The position numbers and the translations under genes are program-made. The notes beneath the pieces are model-generated. The model had not been told where the DNA came from, did not search any database, and was given only the letters and a program-made list of their open reading frames with translations. From Noviherbaspirillum autotrophicum (GTDB lineage Bacteria; Pseudomonadota; Gammaproteobacteria; Burkholderiales; Burkholderiaceae_D): DNA of 64,000 nucleotides. Where the stretch lies: the NCBI RefSeq assembly GCF_000818395.1, contig NZ_JWJG01000028.1, forward strand, positions 2,401,195 to 2,465,194, given 5' to 3'. This document shows, one piece after another, positions 25,390 to 35,263 of the stretch; within the stretch, counting starts at the first letter, position 1; each line of letters opens with the position of its first letter.

Positions 25390-27624
25390 ATGCTCAAGCA
25401 AATCAACATGAATTTCTCTCATCGCCGGCAATGGCTGTTGCAGCTGGCTATGGTCCTTTGGGTTGCAATCGCCAGCCTGCTGATCGCGCCGCGCGCCGGT
25501 GCCTCGATGTACGACACCCACCTTCCGCCCGAACTGATGAGCGGACCGGACCTGTGCGCTTACGCGCCCTGCGGCGAGGTAATGCCGTCTGCACAGCACT
25601 TCTCCAAGCGCAAGGGTTCGCCCACATATGTCGAAGCCTACGCTGACGACAACGGCAAGCAGCGCATCGTTGGTTACGTATTCTTGTCTACCGATGTGGT
25701 GGACATCCCTGCGTATTCGGGCAAGCCGGTCATTACGCTCATCGGCATGGACATGAAAGGCATCATCACCGGCGTGCGCGTGCTGAAGCACTCCGAGCCA
25801 ATTCTCTTGGCCGGCATTCCCGAGTCTGAGTTAACGAAGTTCATTGCCCAGTACATCGGCAAGTCGGCCGCAGCTAAGCTGGAGATCGGTCACGGCCAGA
25901 GCGACGATGGCGCTATCGGCTTGGATGCGATCAGCGGCGCGACCGTGACCGCAATTGCGGAAAACCAGGTGATTGCGCAAAGCGCGTACGAGATCGGCAA
26001 ACAGGTTGGCATTTTCAAGGTGACGGCAAGGCCGCGCGCGCATTTCACGGCGCTGCGAGAAAACCTGAACTGGGCGGCGCTGGAGAAGGAAGGCAGCGTC
26101 CAGCATCTGGTCGTGCAGGCATCCGACATCGGCAGCGGCGACAGCGGCCGGCCGTACATGGATTTGTATTTTGGTTACCTGAATACGCCGACGCTGGGCA
26201 TCAGCCTGCTGGGTGAGCGCGGTTATGCGCGCCTGATGCAGGACCTGAAGCAGGACGAGCACGCGATCTTCGTCATCGCCAATGGCCAAGTAACGTTCAA
26301 GGGCTCGGGCTTCGTGCGTGGCGGCATCTACGACCGCGTTCAAGTCCGGCAGGATACCGGCACCTTCACCTTCCGGGACACGGACTACCAGAACCTGTAT
26401 CACCTGGAGCCGGGTGACACGCCGCCATACAAGGAATCCGGCATCTTCATCGTCCGCTCCGCCAATTTCAATCCGGCCTGGCCATGGAAGCTGACCTTCC
26501 TTGCCAACAAGGTCGATCCCGATACGCGCGCCAAGTCGTTCGCGCACTTCGACCAGGAGTACTGGCTGCCGGCGCGCTACCTGGAAGGCGGCCGGCCCAA
26601 GGTGCAGCGCCCGCAGGCTGCGTGGAAGCTCGCGTGGGAATCAAAGACGCTCGAAATCGCCCTGTTCGTCGTCTTCCTGGCGGTGACGGCCGGTCTGTAT
26701 TCGCAGCGCGACCGTCTGGTGCGCGCTTCCAAGCGCAAGAACAAGCCCTGGATTTCGATCCCGCGCCATCTGCTGTGGATCGTCGCGGTGGCGTATGTCG
26801 GGCTGTATCTGAAAGCGCAGCCCTCCATCACGCAGGTGATGACCTGGTTCCATTCGCTGATCCACCAGTGGAAATGGGAGCTGTTCCTGTCCGATCCGTT
26901 TATTTTCATTTTCTGGTGGTTCCTGATCATCAGCGTGTTGGTGTGGGGCAGGGGACTGTTCTGCGGCTGGATGTGCCCGTTCGGCTCGCTGCAGCACCTG
27001 ACCTTCAAGCTGGGCCAACTGGTCGGACTCAAGCGATTCCAGGGGCTGCTGCCGAAGAAGCTGCATGACAAGCTGAAGTGGATCAAGTACGGCGTGTTCG
27101 CGGTGCTGCTTGGCGTATCGTTCTATTCGATGGAAATGGCTGAGCACCTGGCCGAGATCGAACCGTTCAAGACCACCTTCCTGGTCGGCGTGTGGAACCG
27201 TTCGTGGCCGTTCGTGCTGTTCGTTGGCGCGATCCTCGGCATCTCGCTTTTCAGCGAGCGGCCGTATTGCAAATACATCTGTCCGCTGGGTGCGGGGCTG
27301 GCGATTCCGACAACTTTCCGTCTGTTCGGCCTGAAGCGCAAGAAAGAATGCCAGACCTGCCACGCATGCGCTGCCGGTTGCGGTTCGCACGCAATCGACG
27401 CACAGGGTAAAATTGACCAGCGCGAATGCTTGTTGTGCCTCGACTGCATGGTGATGTATTACGATGACCATGCCTGCCCGCCGCTGGTGAAGGAACGCAA
27501 GTCGCGTGAAAAGGCTGGGATGCCGCTGACCCCGATCGACGGCAAGGGCTATTTCATCCCGCTCGATAGCGTGCGTCGCAACCTGTCGGAGAAAGCGGCG
27601 GAGCTGAACAAGAAGGCAGGATAA
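25390..27624 (+). CDS. nosR: NosR, membrane flavo/iron-sulfur protein for N2O reduction
   Basis: 744 residues from ATG 25390; the frame is open further upstream but that part overlaps the nosZ terminator. A signal/TM segment (about residues 12-33) leads to a periplasmic FMN-binding domain with the SGATVTAI covalent-flavin motif near residue 185. Several TM helices follow, with CGWMCPFG and CKYICPLG motifs. Two 4Fe-4S clusters sit at the C-terminus (CQTCHACAAGC and CLLCLDC). NosR supplies electrons to NosZ and is needed for its expression and activity. The downstream nosDFYL genes are in the same direction. Confidence 0.95.
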   Translation: MLKQINMNFSHRRQWLLQLAMVLWVAIASLLIAPRAGASMYDTHLPPELMSGPDLCAYAPCGEVMPSAQHFSKRKGSPTYVEAYADDNGKQRIVGYVFLSTDVVDIPAYSGKPVITLIGMDMKGIITGVRVLKHSEPILLAGIPESELTKFIAQYIGKSAAAKLEIGHGQSDDGAIGLDAISGATVTAIAENQVIAQSAYEIGKQVGIFKVTARPRAHFTALRENLNWAALEKEGSVQHLVVQASDIGSGDSGRPYMDLYFGYLNTPTLGISLLGERGYARLMQDLKQDEHAIFVIANGQVTFKGSGFVRGGIYDRVQVRQDTGTFTFRDTDYQNLYHLEPGDTPPYKESGIFIVRSANFNPAWPWKLTFLANKVDPDTRAKSFAHFDQEYWLPARYLEGGRPKVQRPQAAWKLAWESKTLEIALFVVFLAVTAGLYSQRDRLVRASKRKNKPWISIPRHLLWIVAVAYVGLYLKAQPSITQVMTWFHSLIHQWKWELFLSDPFIFIFWWFLIISVLVWGRGLFCGWMCPFGSLQHLTFKLGQLVGLKRFQGLLPKKLHDKLKWIKYGVFAVLLGVSFYSMEMAEHLAEIEPFKTTFLVGVWNRSWPFVLFVGAILGISLFSERPYCKYICPLGAGLAIPTTFRLFGLKRKKECQTCHACAAGCGSHAIDAQGKIDQRECLLCLDCMVMYYDDHACPPLVKERKSREKAGMPLTPIDGKGYFIPLDSVRRNLSEKAAELNKKAG

Positions 27625-27658
27625 GCGCCATGAAAGATGGTTGTAGCGGAGCATTCCG

Positions 27659-28939
27659 GTGAAGGCAGTGAGGAATTTGAGCAAGAGTGCGGCACTGCTG
27701 TTCGGAATGCTCATCGCAGCAAGCGGTAGCGCGTGGAGCGCGGTGCTGCAGGTAAAGCCCGGCCAGTCTATCGCCGCTGCGATACGCGCGGCGCAACCGG
27801 GCGACACGGTACGGGTCGAGCGCGGCAACTATGCCGAGCGGCTGACGATCGACAAGCCAATCACGCTACAGGGCATCAATCGTCCAACCATCAGCGCCGG
27901 CTTTTCCGGAGACACGATCCGGGTCAGCGCAACCGATGTCACGATACAGGGCTTGATCGTACGCGACAGCGGCACCGATATCGATGCCCAGAATTCTGGC
28001 ATCTATATCACGCCGGGTTCGGATCGCGCGCTTGTGCAGGATTGCGAACTGGTCGCCAACCTGTTTGGCATCTGGCTGGAGAAGTCGGCCGACTCGCGCT
28101 TGGTGCGTAACGTGATTACCGGCAGGAGCGACTTGATGTCGGTGAAGCGCGGTAACGGGATTGAGGTTTACAACACCGACAACTCGCAGGTCATCGACAA
28201 CAAGATCAGCTACACGCGCGACGGCATCTATGTCGACTGGTCGCGCCGAGCGCAATTTCGCGGCAATACAATTCATCATGTGCGGTATGGAACGCACTAC
28301 ATGAACACCAATGACAGCACCTGGGAAAACAACGAGGTGTACCAAAGCCATGGCGGGCTGGCGCTCATGGAAGTGCGCCGGCTTGTGGTTCGCAATAACC
28401 GCGCCTGGGGCAATGTCGATCACGGCATCATGCTGCGTACGATCCAGGACTCGATCATCGAGAACAATGTCGTGGCCGATAACGACCGCGGTTTCTTCAT
28501 CTACGATGCCGAATTCAACATCCTGAGGAACAACCTGGTGGTGCGCAACCGCACCGGTGTGCATCTGTCTGCCGGATCGAGCAACAACACGGTCGATGGC
28601 AACGACTTCATCGACAACCAGGAACAGGTAAAATTCGTCGCGTCGCGCGATGTCGAGTGGGGCCGCAGCAAGGGCAATTACTGGAGTAACTACAGTGGCT
28701 GGGACCAGAACGGTGACGGCGTCGGCGATGTCGCTTACGAGGCGAACGACGTCGTGGATCGCCTCAACTGGCAGTACCCGCTGGTCAAGCTGCTGCTCTC
28801 CAGCCCGTCTATTCAGACGCTGCGCTTCGTGGCGCGCCAGTTCCCCGTGCTGCGCGCGCCGAGCGTGGTCGACAAGCATGCGCGCATGCGCCCCTGGCAT
28901 CAGGATTGGAGCAAATGGAATGGCAAGTCTACCGATTGA
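27659..28939 (+). CDS. nosD: NosD, periplasmic copper-site maturation protein
   Basis: 426 residues with a GTG start; a GGAG lies just upstream, and the nearby ATG at 27630 runs into a stop. An N-terminal signal peptide ends near SAWSA. The body is a right-handed beta-helix made of Asn-rich NosD/carbohydrate-binding repeats (for example VIDNKISYTRDGIYVDW, FRGNTIHHVRYG, IIENNVVADNDRG). NosD works with the NosFY transporter to build the CuZ sulfide-copper centre. The last 20 nt overlap nosF. Confidence 0.94.
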   Translation: MKAVRNLSKSAALLFGMLIAASGSAWSAVLQVKPGQSIAAAIRAAQPGDTVRVERGNYAERLTIDKPITLQGINRPTISAGFSGDTIRVSATDVTIQGLIVRDSGTDIDAQNSGIYITPGSDRALVQDCELVANLFGIWLEKSADSRLVRNVITGRSDLMSVKRGNGIEVYNTDNSQVIDNKISYTRDGIYVDWSRRAQFRGNTIHHVRYGTHYMNTNDSTWENNEVYQSHGGLALMEVRRLVVRNNRAWGNVDHGIMLRTIQDSIIENNVVADNDRGFFIYDAEFNILRNNLVVRNRTGVHLSAGSSNNTVDGNDFIDNQEQVKFVASRDVEWGRSKGNYWSNYSGWDQNGDGVGDVAYEANDVVDRLNWQYPLVKLLLSSPSIQTLRFVARQFPVLRAPSVVDKHARMRPWHQDWSKWNGKSTD

Positions 28940-29849
28940 AGTAAAAAACGTCAGCAAGCGCTACGGCGACGTGCAGGCGGTCGACGGCGTCAGCCTGTCG
29001 GTGGAGCGCGGCGAGATGATCGGGCTGATCGGCCATAACGGCGCTGGCAAGAGCACGCTGTTCAAGCTGATGCTGGGCCTGATTCCGGCGACGTCCGGCG
29101 CGGTGCTGGTAAGCGGAGTGCCGATCGACGGGCGCGACTTCCGCGCTGTGCGGCGCCGCATCGGCTATCTGCCTGAGACATTCGTCACCTACGACAACCT
29201 GACCGGGATGGAAGTGCTGCGCCTGTTCGCGGACCTTAAGCAGGTGCCGCGCAGTGCCTGCGACGATGTGCTGGCACGTGTCGGCCTGGCAGACGCAGCC
29301 AAGCGCCGGGTGCGCGGCTATTCGAAGGGCATGCGCCAGCGACTCGGCTTCGCGCAGGTGCTGCTCGGCTCGCCCGACCTGATCTTCCTGGACGAACCGA
29401 CCAACGGCCTCGACCCGGAAGGCATCCACGATTTCTACCAGATCCTGCACGAGGTGAAGGCGCAGGGCGCGACCATCATCATCACGTCGCACATTCTTGC
29501 TGAAATTCAGGAGCGGGTGGACCGCCTCGTGATTCTCAATTCCGGACGCATTGCCGCGCAGGGCACGCTGGCGCAATTGCGCGCCCAGATGGTGCTGCCG
29601 TCGGAAATCCGCATCCAGTTGCGCTCAGGGCAAGGCTCGCGCGTGCACGATGCGCTGGCGAGCCTGGCGGGGCTGGAGCTCAAGATCGAACAGGATTGCG
29701 TGCGCGTATCCTGCCTGCCGGGACAGAAGGTCGCGGTGCTCAACATTCTGGCGGCGCTGGCGGATACGGTGCACGACATCGCGATCCACGAGCCGTCGCT
29801 GGAAGACCTGTTTTTGGGATACGGAGGTTTGCATGGCCGGAAGAATTGA
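28920..29849 (+). CDS. nosF: NosF, ABC-transporter ATPase
   Basis: 309 residues from ATG 28920, inside the end of nosD. The Walker A motif is GHNGAGKST, the signature is YSKGMRQRL, and Walker B is LIFLDEPTNGLDPEG. The downstream H-loop TSHIL is present. It energises NosY, probably to move a sulfur species or to power NosD during NosZ maturation. It overlaps nosY by 17 nt, consistent with equal stoichiometry. Confidence 0.95.
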   Translation: MASLPIEVKNVSKRYGDVQAVDGVSLSVERGEMIGLIGHNGAGKSTLFKLMLGLIPATSGAVLVSGVPIDGRDFRAVRRRIGYLPETFVTYDNLTGMEVLRLFADLKQVPRSACDDVLARVGLADAAKRRVRGYSKGMRQRLGFAQVLLGSPDLIFLDEPTNGLDPEGIHDFYQILHEVKAQGATIIITSHILAEIQERVDRLVILNSGRIAAQGTLAQLRAQMVLPSEIRIQLRSGQGSRVHDALASLAGLELKIEQDCVRVSCLPGQKVAVLNILAALADTVHDIAIHEPSLEDLFLGYGGLHGRKN

Positions 29850-30657
29850 ATGGTCGCAGGTGCGCGTCGTCGCCAGCAAGGAATTCCGTGACCGTATCCG
29901 CAACCGCTGGGTCGTGGCGGTGGCGCTGATCTTCTCGCTGTTTTCGGTGGCAATCGCCTATTTCGGCTCGGCGCAGCAGGGCGCGGTGGGCTTTCGCGGC
30001 ATCGACGTCACGATCGCCAGCCTGGTTAGCCTGGTGATCTACCTGGTGCCGCTGATCGCTTTGATTCTTGGCTACGACGCCGTGGTCGGGGAGAAGGAGC
30101 GCGGCTCGCTCGAGTTGCTGCTGGCAATGCCGATCACCCGCTTCGAAATCTTGCTTGGTAAATTCACCGGCCTGTCGGCGGCGCTCGCCTGTTCCACCGT
30201 GATCGGATTCGGTGCAGGCGTGCTGCTGTTGGCTGATCAGCTCGGCGCGCGTGATATCTATCATTATCTCGGCTTCGTGTTTTCGGCAATCCTGATGGGC
30301 ATGGCCTTCCTCAGCCTGTCGCTGCTGGTCTCGGTGCTGGCGGCCGACCGCATCCGCGCTTCCGGTGTGGCAATCGGATTATGGTTTTTCTTCGTGCTGA
30401 TCTTCGATCTGCTGGTGATGGGCATGCTGGTGATGAGCCAGGGTGCGCTCGGTAGTGGCTTGTTCGGCACGCTGCTGATGCTGAATCCGGCCGATATTTT
30501 CCGGTTGCTAAATATTTTCAGCTCGGAACAGGTACAGAACATGTATGGCCTCGCGACAGTGATGCCGCAGAATCTGACCAATCCGGCCGTGCTGATCGGC
30601 ATCATGTTGATGTGGATCGTTACCCCATTCATCATTGCGCATTGGAGATTCAAGTGA
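29833..30657 (+). CDS. nosY: NosY, ABC-transporter permease
   Basis: 274 residues from ATG 29833. About six transmembrane helices are visible (for example VVAVALIFSLFSVAIAYFG, VSLVIYLVPLIALILGYDA and a C-terminal helix ending FIIAHWRFK). The DAVVGEKERGSLELLLAMPI loop is typical of ABC-2 permeases. It pairs with NosF in NosZ copper-site assembly. The start of nosL overlaps its stop (GTGA). Confidence 0.94.
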   Translation: MAGRIEWSQVRVVASKEFRDRIRNRWVVAVALIFSLFSVAIAYFGSAQQGAVGFRGIDVTIASLVSLVIYLVPLIALILGYDAVVGEKERGSLELLLAMPITRFEILLGKFTGLSAALACSTVIGFGAGVLLLADQLGARDIYHYLGFVFSAILMGMAFLSLSLLVSVLAADRIRASGVAIGLWFFFVLIFDLLVMGMLVMSQGALGSGLFGTLLMLNPADIFRLLNIFSSEQVQNMYGLATVMPQNLTNPAVLIGIMLMWIVTPFIIAHWRFK

Positions 30658-31199
30658 AATTGGAAGTTATCGGCGGCAAGAGCTTGCTGCGCAAGACGGC
30701 AACGCGGTGGGCCTCAGGCCTGGCCCTGTTAGCTGTACTGGGAGCATGTAGCCAGGCAACGCAGAATATTGCGGCGCAGGATCCCAATGCCGACACTGCA
30801 TGTTCACTGGACGGCATGATTCTTAATGACTATGCTGGACCGAAGGCACAGATGCATTACACGGAAGGCAAGCCGGACTTCTTCTGCGACTTGACGGAGT
30901 TGTTCAGCGTCGTGCTTTTGCCGGAACACAAACGTGCTATTGCCGCCATGTACGTGCAGGACATGGGCAAGGCAGACTGGGAACATCCGCAAGGTCACTG
31001 GATTGACGCAAAAGCGGCGTTCTACGTCGTGGGCAGCCGCAAGCACGGTTCGATGGGGCCGACCTTCGGCTCGTTCTCCAATATGCAGGATGCCGAAGCC
31101 TTTGCACACAAGGAAGGCGGTAAAATTCTGCGGTTCGAGCAGATCAGCGTCAACATGGTCAATAACAAGGGCGGCGTGGCGCACGATACATCGCATTGA
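30654..31199 (+). CDS. nosL: NosL, outer-membrane copper-chaperone lipoprotein
   Basis: 181 residues with a GTG start that overlaps the nosY stop by 4 nt. The lipobox LGACS near residue 31 marks a lipoprotein. The copper-binding motif ACSLDGMILNDYAGPKAQM holds the Cys and Met ligands typical of NosL. NosL delivers Cu(I) for assembly of NosZ. It closes the overlapping nosDFYL block; the cytochrome c gene starts 45 nt later. Confidence 0.94.
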   Translation: MKLEVIGGKSLLRKTATRWASGLALLAVLGACSQATQNIAAQDPNADTACSLDGMILNDYAGPKAQMHYTEGKPDFFCDLTELFSVVLLPEHKRAIAAMYVQDMGKADWEHPQGHWIDAKAAFYVVGSRKHGSMGPTFGSFSNMQDAEAFAHKEGGKILRFEQISVNMVNNKGGVAHDTSH

Positions 31200-31244
31200 A
31201 CAGTTTTTTTCAGTAGTTTGTTTTTTAAATAAGAAAGGTAAGGT

Positions 31245-31757
31245 ATGAAGAGATCATCCAAATTGTTGCCGATTCTTTTGGTAGCCCTGCTTGCAGCAGC
31301 ATGCAGCAAGAAAGAAGAAGCGCCTGCCGCTGCCGCACCAGCAGCGTCGACGCCGCCGGCAGCTTCCGCTCCGGCTGAACCGGCTCCGGCACCTGCTCCG
31401 GCACCGGCAGCGTCTGCTCCGGAAGCATCGGCTCCGGCAGCATCGGCTCCGGCAGCATCGGCTCCGGCAGCATCGGGTGCGCCTGCAGCCAGCGCTGCAG
31501 CTGGCGGCGGCGACCTCGCACTGGGCGAAAAGGTTTACAACGCGAACTGCGTGTCCTGCCACGGCGCAGGCGTGCTGGGTGCGCCGAAGTTCGGCGACAA
31601 GGCAATGTGGGGCCCGCGCATTGCACAGGGCAAGGATACGCTGTACACCCACGCCCTCAACGGCTTCAAGATGATGCCGCCGCGGGGTGGTAATGCTGCA
31701 CTGAAAGACGAAGAAGTCAAGGCGGCCATCGACTACATGGTCAGCAAGGCGAGCTAA
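31245..31757 (+). CDS. Lipoprotein c-type cytochrome of the nos cluster
   Basis: 170 residues. The lipobox LAAAC is near residue 20. A long Ala/Pro/Ser-rich linker follows (residues about 30-88, partly encoded by a 15-bp DNA repeat). A small c5-like domain carries the haem site CVSCH near residue 102, with a likely axial Met in KMMPPRGG. It is probably anchored in the envelope and donates electrons to NosZ or NosR. The linker would let the haem domain reach out from the membrane. An intrinsic terminator follows. Confidence 0.88.
   Translation: MKRSSKLLPILLVALLAAACSKKEEAPAAAAPAASTPPAASAPAEPAPAPAPAPAASAPEASAPAASAPAASAPAASGAPAASAAAGGGDLALGEKVYNANCVSCHGAGVLGAPKFGDKAMWGPRIAQGKDTLYTHALNGFKMMPPRGGNAALKDEEVKAAIDYMVSKAS
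31418..31474 (+). repeat. 15-bp tandem repeat encoding Pro-Ala linker
   Basis: The unit GGCTCCGGCAGCATC recurs in phase about three times inside the cytochrome gene, encoding repeated S-A-P-A-A. As the unit is a multiple of three, copy-number change would alter linker length without frameshift. Confidence 0.7.
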
Positions 31758-31767
31758 TAGCACGCTA

Positions 31768-31810
31768 AACGCCGGCCGCCGCACATCACCGGGCGCGGCC
31801 GGCGTTTTTT
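31768..31810 (+). terminator. Intrinsic terminator after nos cytochrome gene
   Basis: A 12-bp GC-rich stem with arms 31768-31779 and 31795-31806 is followed by a run of T. It lies 11 nt after the cytochrome stop and separates it from nosX. Confidence 0.85.
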
Positions 31811-31842
31811 ATTGCAGGAATGGATGTACGGAGTTTTTGGGC

Positions 31843-32868
31843 ATGCGTAAGGCGGGATCGTGGCTGTCGGTTGTGTTTCTGATGACGTTGTTGCTTGGCT
31901 GCGGTCGCAACGACGCGGTCTACCGCACGCAGGGACATGTGTTCGGCACCCAGGTCGAAGTCAGCGTCTACGGCGAGTCGGAACAGCGCGCGCAGGAGTT
32001 AGGCGCAGAAGTGCTGAAGGAATTCGACCGGCTGCACCACAAGTTCCACGCATGGCAGCCAAGCCAGTTGACCGCGCTGAACGACGCCATCGCGCGCGGC
32101 GAGACGTTCCAGGCTGACGAGGAAATGGTCGATCTGCTGAAGTCGGCCACCCAACTGGCGGAGCAATCACAGAACCTGTTCAACCCGGCGATCGGGCACC
32201 TGATCCGCCTGTGGGGTTTTCAGAGCAGCGACATTACCGAACACGGTCCGAGCCAGCAAGAAATCAGACGCTGGGTCGACGCCAATCCGCGGATGACGGA
32301 TCTGGTGTTTGAAGGAACACGAATTTCAAGCAGGAACAAGGCAGTAATGCTCGATCTGGGCGGCTACGCAAAAGGCTATGCGCTGGACCGCGCCGCGCGC
32401 ATTCTGCGTGATGCTCATGTGAAGGCTGCGCTGGTCAATGTCGGCGGCAATATCATCGCGATCGGGCGGCCCGGCAATCGTGCCTGGCGCGTCGGCATCC
32501 GCGACCCGCGCTCGGAAGGCACCGTGGCCAGCATCGAGCTGCAGGACAACGAAGCGGTCGGCACCAGCGGCGACTACCAGCGCTACTTCATGAAGGATGG
32601 AAAACGCCATCCGCACATCATCGACCCGCGCACTGGACAGACTACCGACGTTGTTGCGTCAGTAACTATTATTACCTCCGGCGGCAAGGACGTCGGCCTG
32701 CGGTCTGACGGCAACTCCAAGCCGCTGTTCGTCGCCGGGCCATCGCGCTGGAAGGAAATGGCACAGCACCTCGGCCTGCAGGAAGTGATGCTGATCGATG
32801 CAGAGCACAACGTCGACATGACGCCCGCCATGCAGCAGCGCCTGGGCGCCGTAGCGCATCCCGGCTGA
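31843..32868 (+). CDS. nosX: NosX/ApbE, FAD:protein FMN transferase
   Basis: 341 residues from ATG 31843, GGAG 9 nt upstream. A lipoprotein signal ends at LLLGCG. ApbE-family motifs: FGTQVEVSVYG, LNDAIARGE, FNPAIGHLIRLWGF, VMLDLGGYAKGYALDRAA and HPHIIDPRTG. ApbE proteins attach FMN covalently to a Thr of flavoproteins such as NosR (family knowledge). The neighbourhood of nosR with its SGATVT motif makes NosR the likely target. It lies after the terminator that follows the cytochrome gene, so it may be transcribed separately or by read-through. Confidence 0.92.
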   Translation: MRKAGSWLSVVFLMTLLLGCGRNDAVYRTQGHVFGTQVEVSVYGESEQRAQELGAEVLKEFDRLHHKFHAWQPSQLTALNDAIARGETFQADEEMVDLLKSATQLAEQSQNLFNPAIGHLIRLWGFQSSDITEHGPSQQEIRRWVDANPRMTDLVFEGTRISSRNKAVMLDLGGYAKGYALDRAARILRDAHVKAALVNVGGNIIAIGRPGNRAWRVGIRDPRSEGTVASIELQDNEAVGTSGDYQRYFMKDGKRHPHIIDPRTGQTTDVVASVTIITSGGKDVGLRSDGNSKPLFVAGPSRWKEMAQHLGLQEVMLIDAEHNVDMTPAMQQRLGAVAHPG

Positions 32869-33160
32869 TTTTTTCGGGCAACTGAAACCCTATCCCCTTT
32901 GACGCGTCTTTCCCGGCTATCGCATCGCTGGCCGGCGACAACATGTTTCCGCTGATCGACATCCGCCTGCACGAGCGGGAGTATCGGCATGCGGCACTTT
33001 CCTCATCGTGATTCCTGATATGCAGTCTTCCCGCAGGCAGGTTCTGTTCGTCGTCAATTTTATGTTCAGTGTGCTTTTGGTAAGCGAACCGTAAGCCAAC
33101 CCGCATATGCTGCACAAAACTCGACACAAAATTCCAACAGAGACTATAGGAGATGTGCAG

Positions 33161-33466
33161 ATGGAAGACGACATTGTTCAAAAAATCCAGTCGAACCCGA
33201 CATACCAGAGATTGGTATCGGTGCGTTCTTCATACGGATGGACGCTCACCGCAATCATGATGGTCGTGTACTACGGCTTCATCCTGCTGGTGGCATTCAA
33301 AAAAGAGTGGCTCGCAGAAAAGATGGGCGCAGGTGTCATGACCTGGGGCATGCCGGTTGGCTTGTTCGTCATTGTGTTTACCGTTGTAATCACGGGTATT
33401 TATGTTCGGCGCGCTAATAGCGAGTTCGACGAGATGACCGCCGCAATTCGCAAAGAGGTGCTGTGA
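33161..33466 (+). CDS. DUF485 membrane protein, acetate-symporter partner
   Basis: 101 residues from ATG 33161 with AGGAG upstream. Two TM helices (about residues 27-47 and 60-82) and a short charged tail. DUF485 proteins commonly precede actP-type sodium:solute symporters (like yjcH-actP in E. coli). The TGA stop overlaps the actP ATG (TGATG), so translation is coupled. About 290 bp of unassigned DNA precedes it, where I see no ORF or clear operator. Confidence 0.9.
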   Translation: MEDDIVQKIQSNPTYQRLVSVRSSYGWTLTAIMMVVYYGFILLVAFKKEWLAEKMGAGVMTWGMPVGLFVIVFTVVITGIYVRRANSEFDEMTAAIRKEVL

Positions 33467-35130
33467 TGCAGAAGATGAATCGAGTATTGACTTCCCTGGC
33501 ATTGTTTGCCGCAGCCGGCGCCGCTTATGCGGCTGGCGCCGATCTTGGCCAGGCTGAAAAGCAGGCAACCAACTGGACCGCGATCGGCATGTTCGGCGTG
33601 TTCGTGATCTTTACGCTGTTCATCACCAAGTGGGCAGCGGCAAAGACCAAGTCGGCCGCCGACTTCTATACTGCAGGCGGCGGGATCACCGGCTTCCAGA
33701 ATGGCTTGGCGATCGCCGGCGACTACATGTCGGCAGCATCCTTCCTCGGTATTTCCGCTGCCGTTTTTGCCAACGGCTACGACGGCCTGATCTATTCGAT
33801 CGGCTTCCTGGTCGGCTGGCCGGTGATTACCTTCCTGATGGCAGAGCGCCTGCGTAATCTGGGCCGCTTCACGTTTGCCGACGTGGCCGCCTACCGCTTC
33901 CAGCAGACTCCGATCCGCGCGTTTGCGGCATCGGGCACGCTGGTGGTCGTGGCGTTCTACCTGATCGCGCAGATGGTCGGCGCAGGCCAGTTGATCAAGC
34001 TGCTGTTCGGCCTCGAATACTGGATCGCGGTGGTCATCGTCGGCACGCTGATGATGGTGTACGTGCTGTTCGGCGGCATGACCGCAACCACCTGGGTGCA
34101 GATCATCAAGGCAATCATGCTGTTGGCTGGCGCATCCTTCATGGCTTTCGTCGTGATGGCGCAGTTCAATTTCAGCCCGGAAGCGCTGTTTGCCAAGTCG
34201 GTCGAAATTCACTCGAAGAAAGATGCGATCATGGGGCCGGGTACCTTCATCAAGGATCCGATTTCCGCAATCTCGTTCGGCATGGCACTGATGTTCGGTA
34301 CTGCCGGCCTGCCGCACATCCTGATGCGCTTCTTCACCGTCCCGAGCGCGAAGGAAGCACGTAAATCCGTGTTCTGGGCAACCAGCTGGATCGCTTACTT
34401 CTACATCCTGACCTTCATCATCGGTTTCGGCGCGATCGTGCTGGTCGGCACCAATCCGGAGTTCAAGGATGCGGCAGGCAAGCTCTTGGGCGGTAACAAC
34501 ATGGCTGCTATCCATCTGGCCAAGGCTGTGGGCGGCAACGTGTTCCTCGGCTTCATCTCGGCGGTGGCGTTTGCAACGATTCTGGCTGTGGTCGCAGGCC
34601 TGACCCTGTCCGGCGCATCGGCGGTATCGCATGATCTGTATGCAACCGTGTTCAAGAAGGGCCAGGCAACCAGTGCAAACGAGTTGCGCGTGTCTCGCAT
34701 GACGACGGTCGTTCTGGGCATCATCGCAGTCGTTCTGGGCATCGTGTTCGAGAAGCAGAACATCGCGTTCATGGTGTCCCTGGCATTCGCGATTGCGGCT
34801 TCGGCTAACTTCCCGGTGCTGTTCATGTCGGTACTGTGGAAAGACTGCACCACCCGCGGCGCCACCATCGGCGGCTTCCTCGGGCTGATCACCGCAGTCG
34901 TTCTCACGGTGATCTCGAAGTCGGTATGGGTGGATGTTTTCGGTTACAAGGACGCGATTTTCCCGTACACCTCGCCGGCACTGTTCTCGATGGCGGCTGG
35001 CTTTATTGGCATCTGGCTGTTCTCGATCCTCGACAACAGCGAGCGTGCCCGTGCCGACCGTGCCGGCTACCCGGCGCAGAAAGTGCGTTCCGAAACCGGT
35101 ATCGGCGCTTCCGCGGCCTCCGGCCACTAA
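33466..35130 (+). CDS. actP: ActP-type cation/acetate symporter (sodium:solute symporter family)
   Basis: 554 residues. A cleavable signal-like N-terminus ending AAYAAG is followed by about 13 TM helices. Family stretches are clear: [50 protein letters not shown] and [16 protein letters not shown]. It probably imports acetate or another short carboxylate, a carbon and electron source for denitrification. Exact substrate is not proven. The start codon is ATG 33466 overlapping the DUF485 stop; GTG 33463 is possible. Confidence 0.9.
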   Translation: MQKMNRVLTSLALFAAAGAAYAAGADLGQAEKQATNWTAIGMFGVFVIFTLFITKWAAAKTKSAADFYTAGGGITGFQNGLAIAGDYMSAASFLGISAAVFANGYDGLIYSIGFLVGWPVITFLMAERLRNLGRFTFADVAAYRFQQTPIRAFAASGTLVVVAFYLIAQMVGAGQLIKLLFGLEYWIAVVIVGTLMMVYVLFGGMTATTWVQIIKAIMLLAGASFMAFVVMAQFNFSPEALFAKSVEIHSKKDAIMGPGTFIKDPISAISFGMALMFGTAGLPHILMRFFTVPSAKEARKSVFWATSWIAYFYILTFIIGFGAIVLVGTNPEFKDAAGKLLGGNNMAAIHLAKAVGGNVFLGFISAVAFATILAVVAGLTLSGASAVSHDLYATVFKKGQATSANELRVSRMTTVVLGIIAVVLGIVFEKQNIAFMVSLAFAIAASANFPVLFMSVLWKDCTTRGATIGGFLGLITAVVLTVISKSVWVDVFGYKDAIFPYTSPALFSMAAGFIGIWLFSILDNSERARADRAGYPAQKVRSETGIGASAASGH

Positions 35131-35183
35131 CGCCGTACCCCACGGCGCTAAACCGGCATGACCGGTTTGCGCCGTACCGCGAG

Positions 35184-35208
35184 CCCCGGGAAGTCATTCC
35201 CGGGGTTT
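35184..35208 (+). terminator. Hairpin terminator after actP
   Basis: A 9-bp perfect stem CCCCGGGAA/TTCCCGGGG with a 4-nt loop is followed by TTTGCTT. It lies 54 nt after the actP stop. A second hairpin (AAACCGG/CCGGTTT) lies just upstream. Confidence 0.55.
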
Positions 35209-35263
35209 GCTTATGGAGGGCAGGATTTGCCTGCCCGTAGAGCCGCAAGCGGAGACGTATCTG

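Noticed and set aside
32869-33160. Small ORFs in the nosX-DUF485 gap
   Set aside because: The frames on both strands lack ribosome sites and domain-like composition; I see nothing convincing there.
33400-35127. 575-codon open frame antisense to actP
   Set aside because: His/Asp/Arg-rich mirror translation of a membrane protein gene with no recognisable motif.
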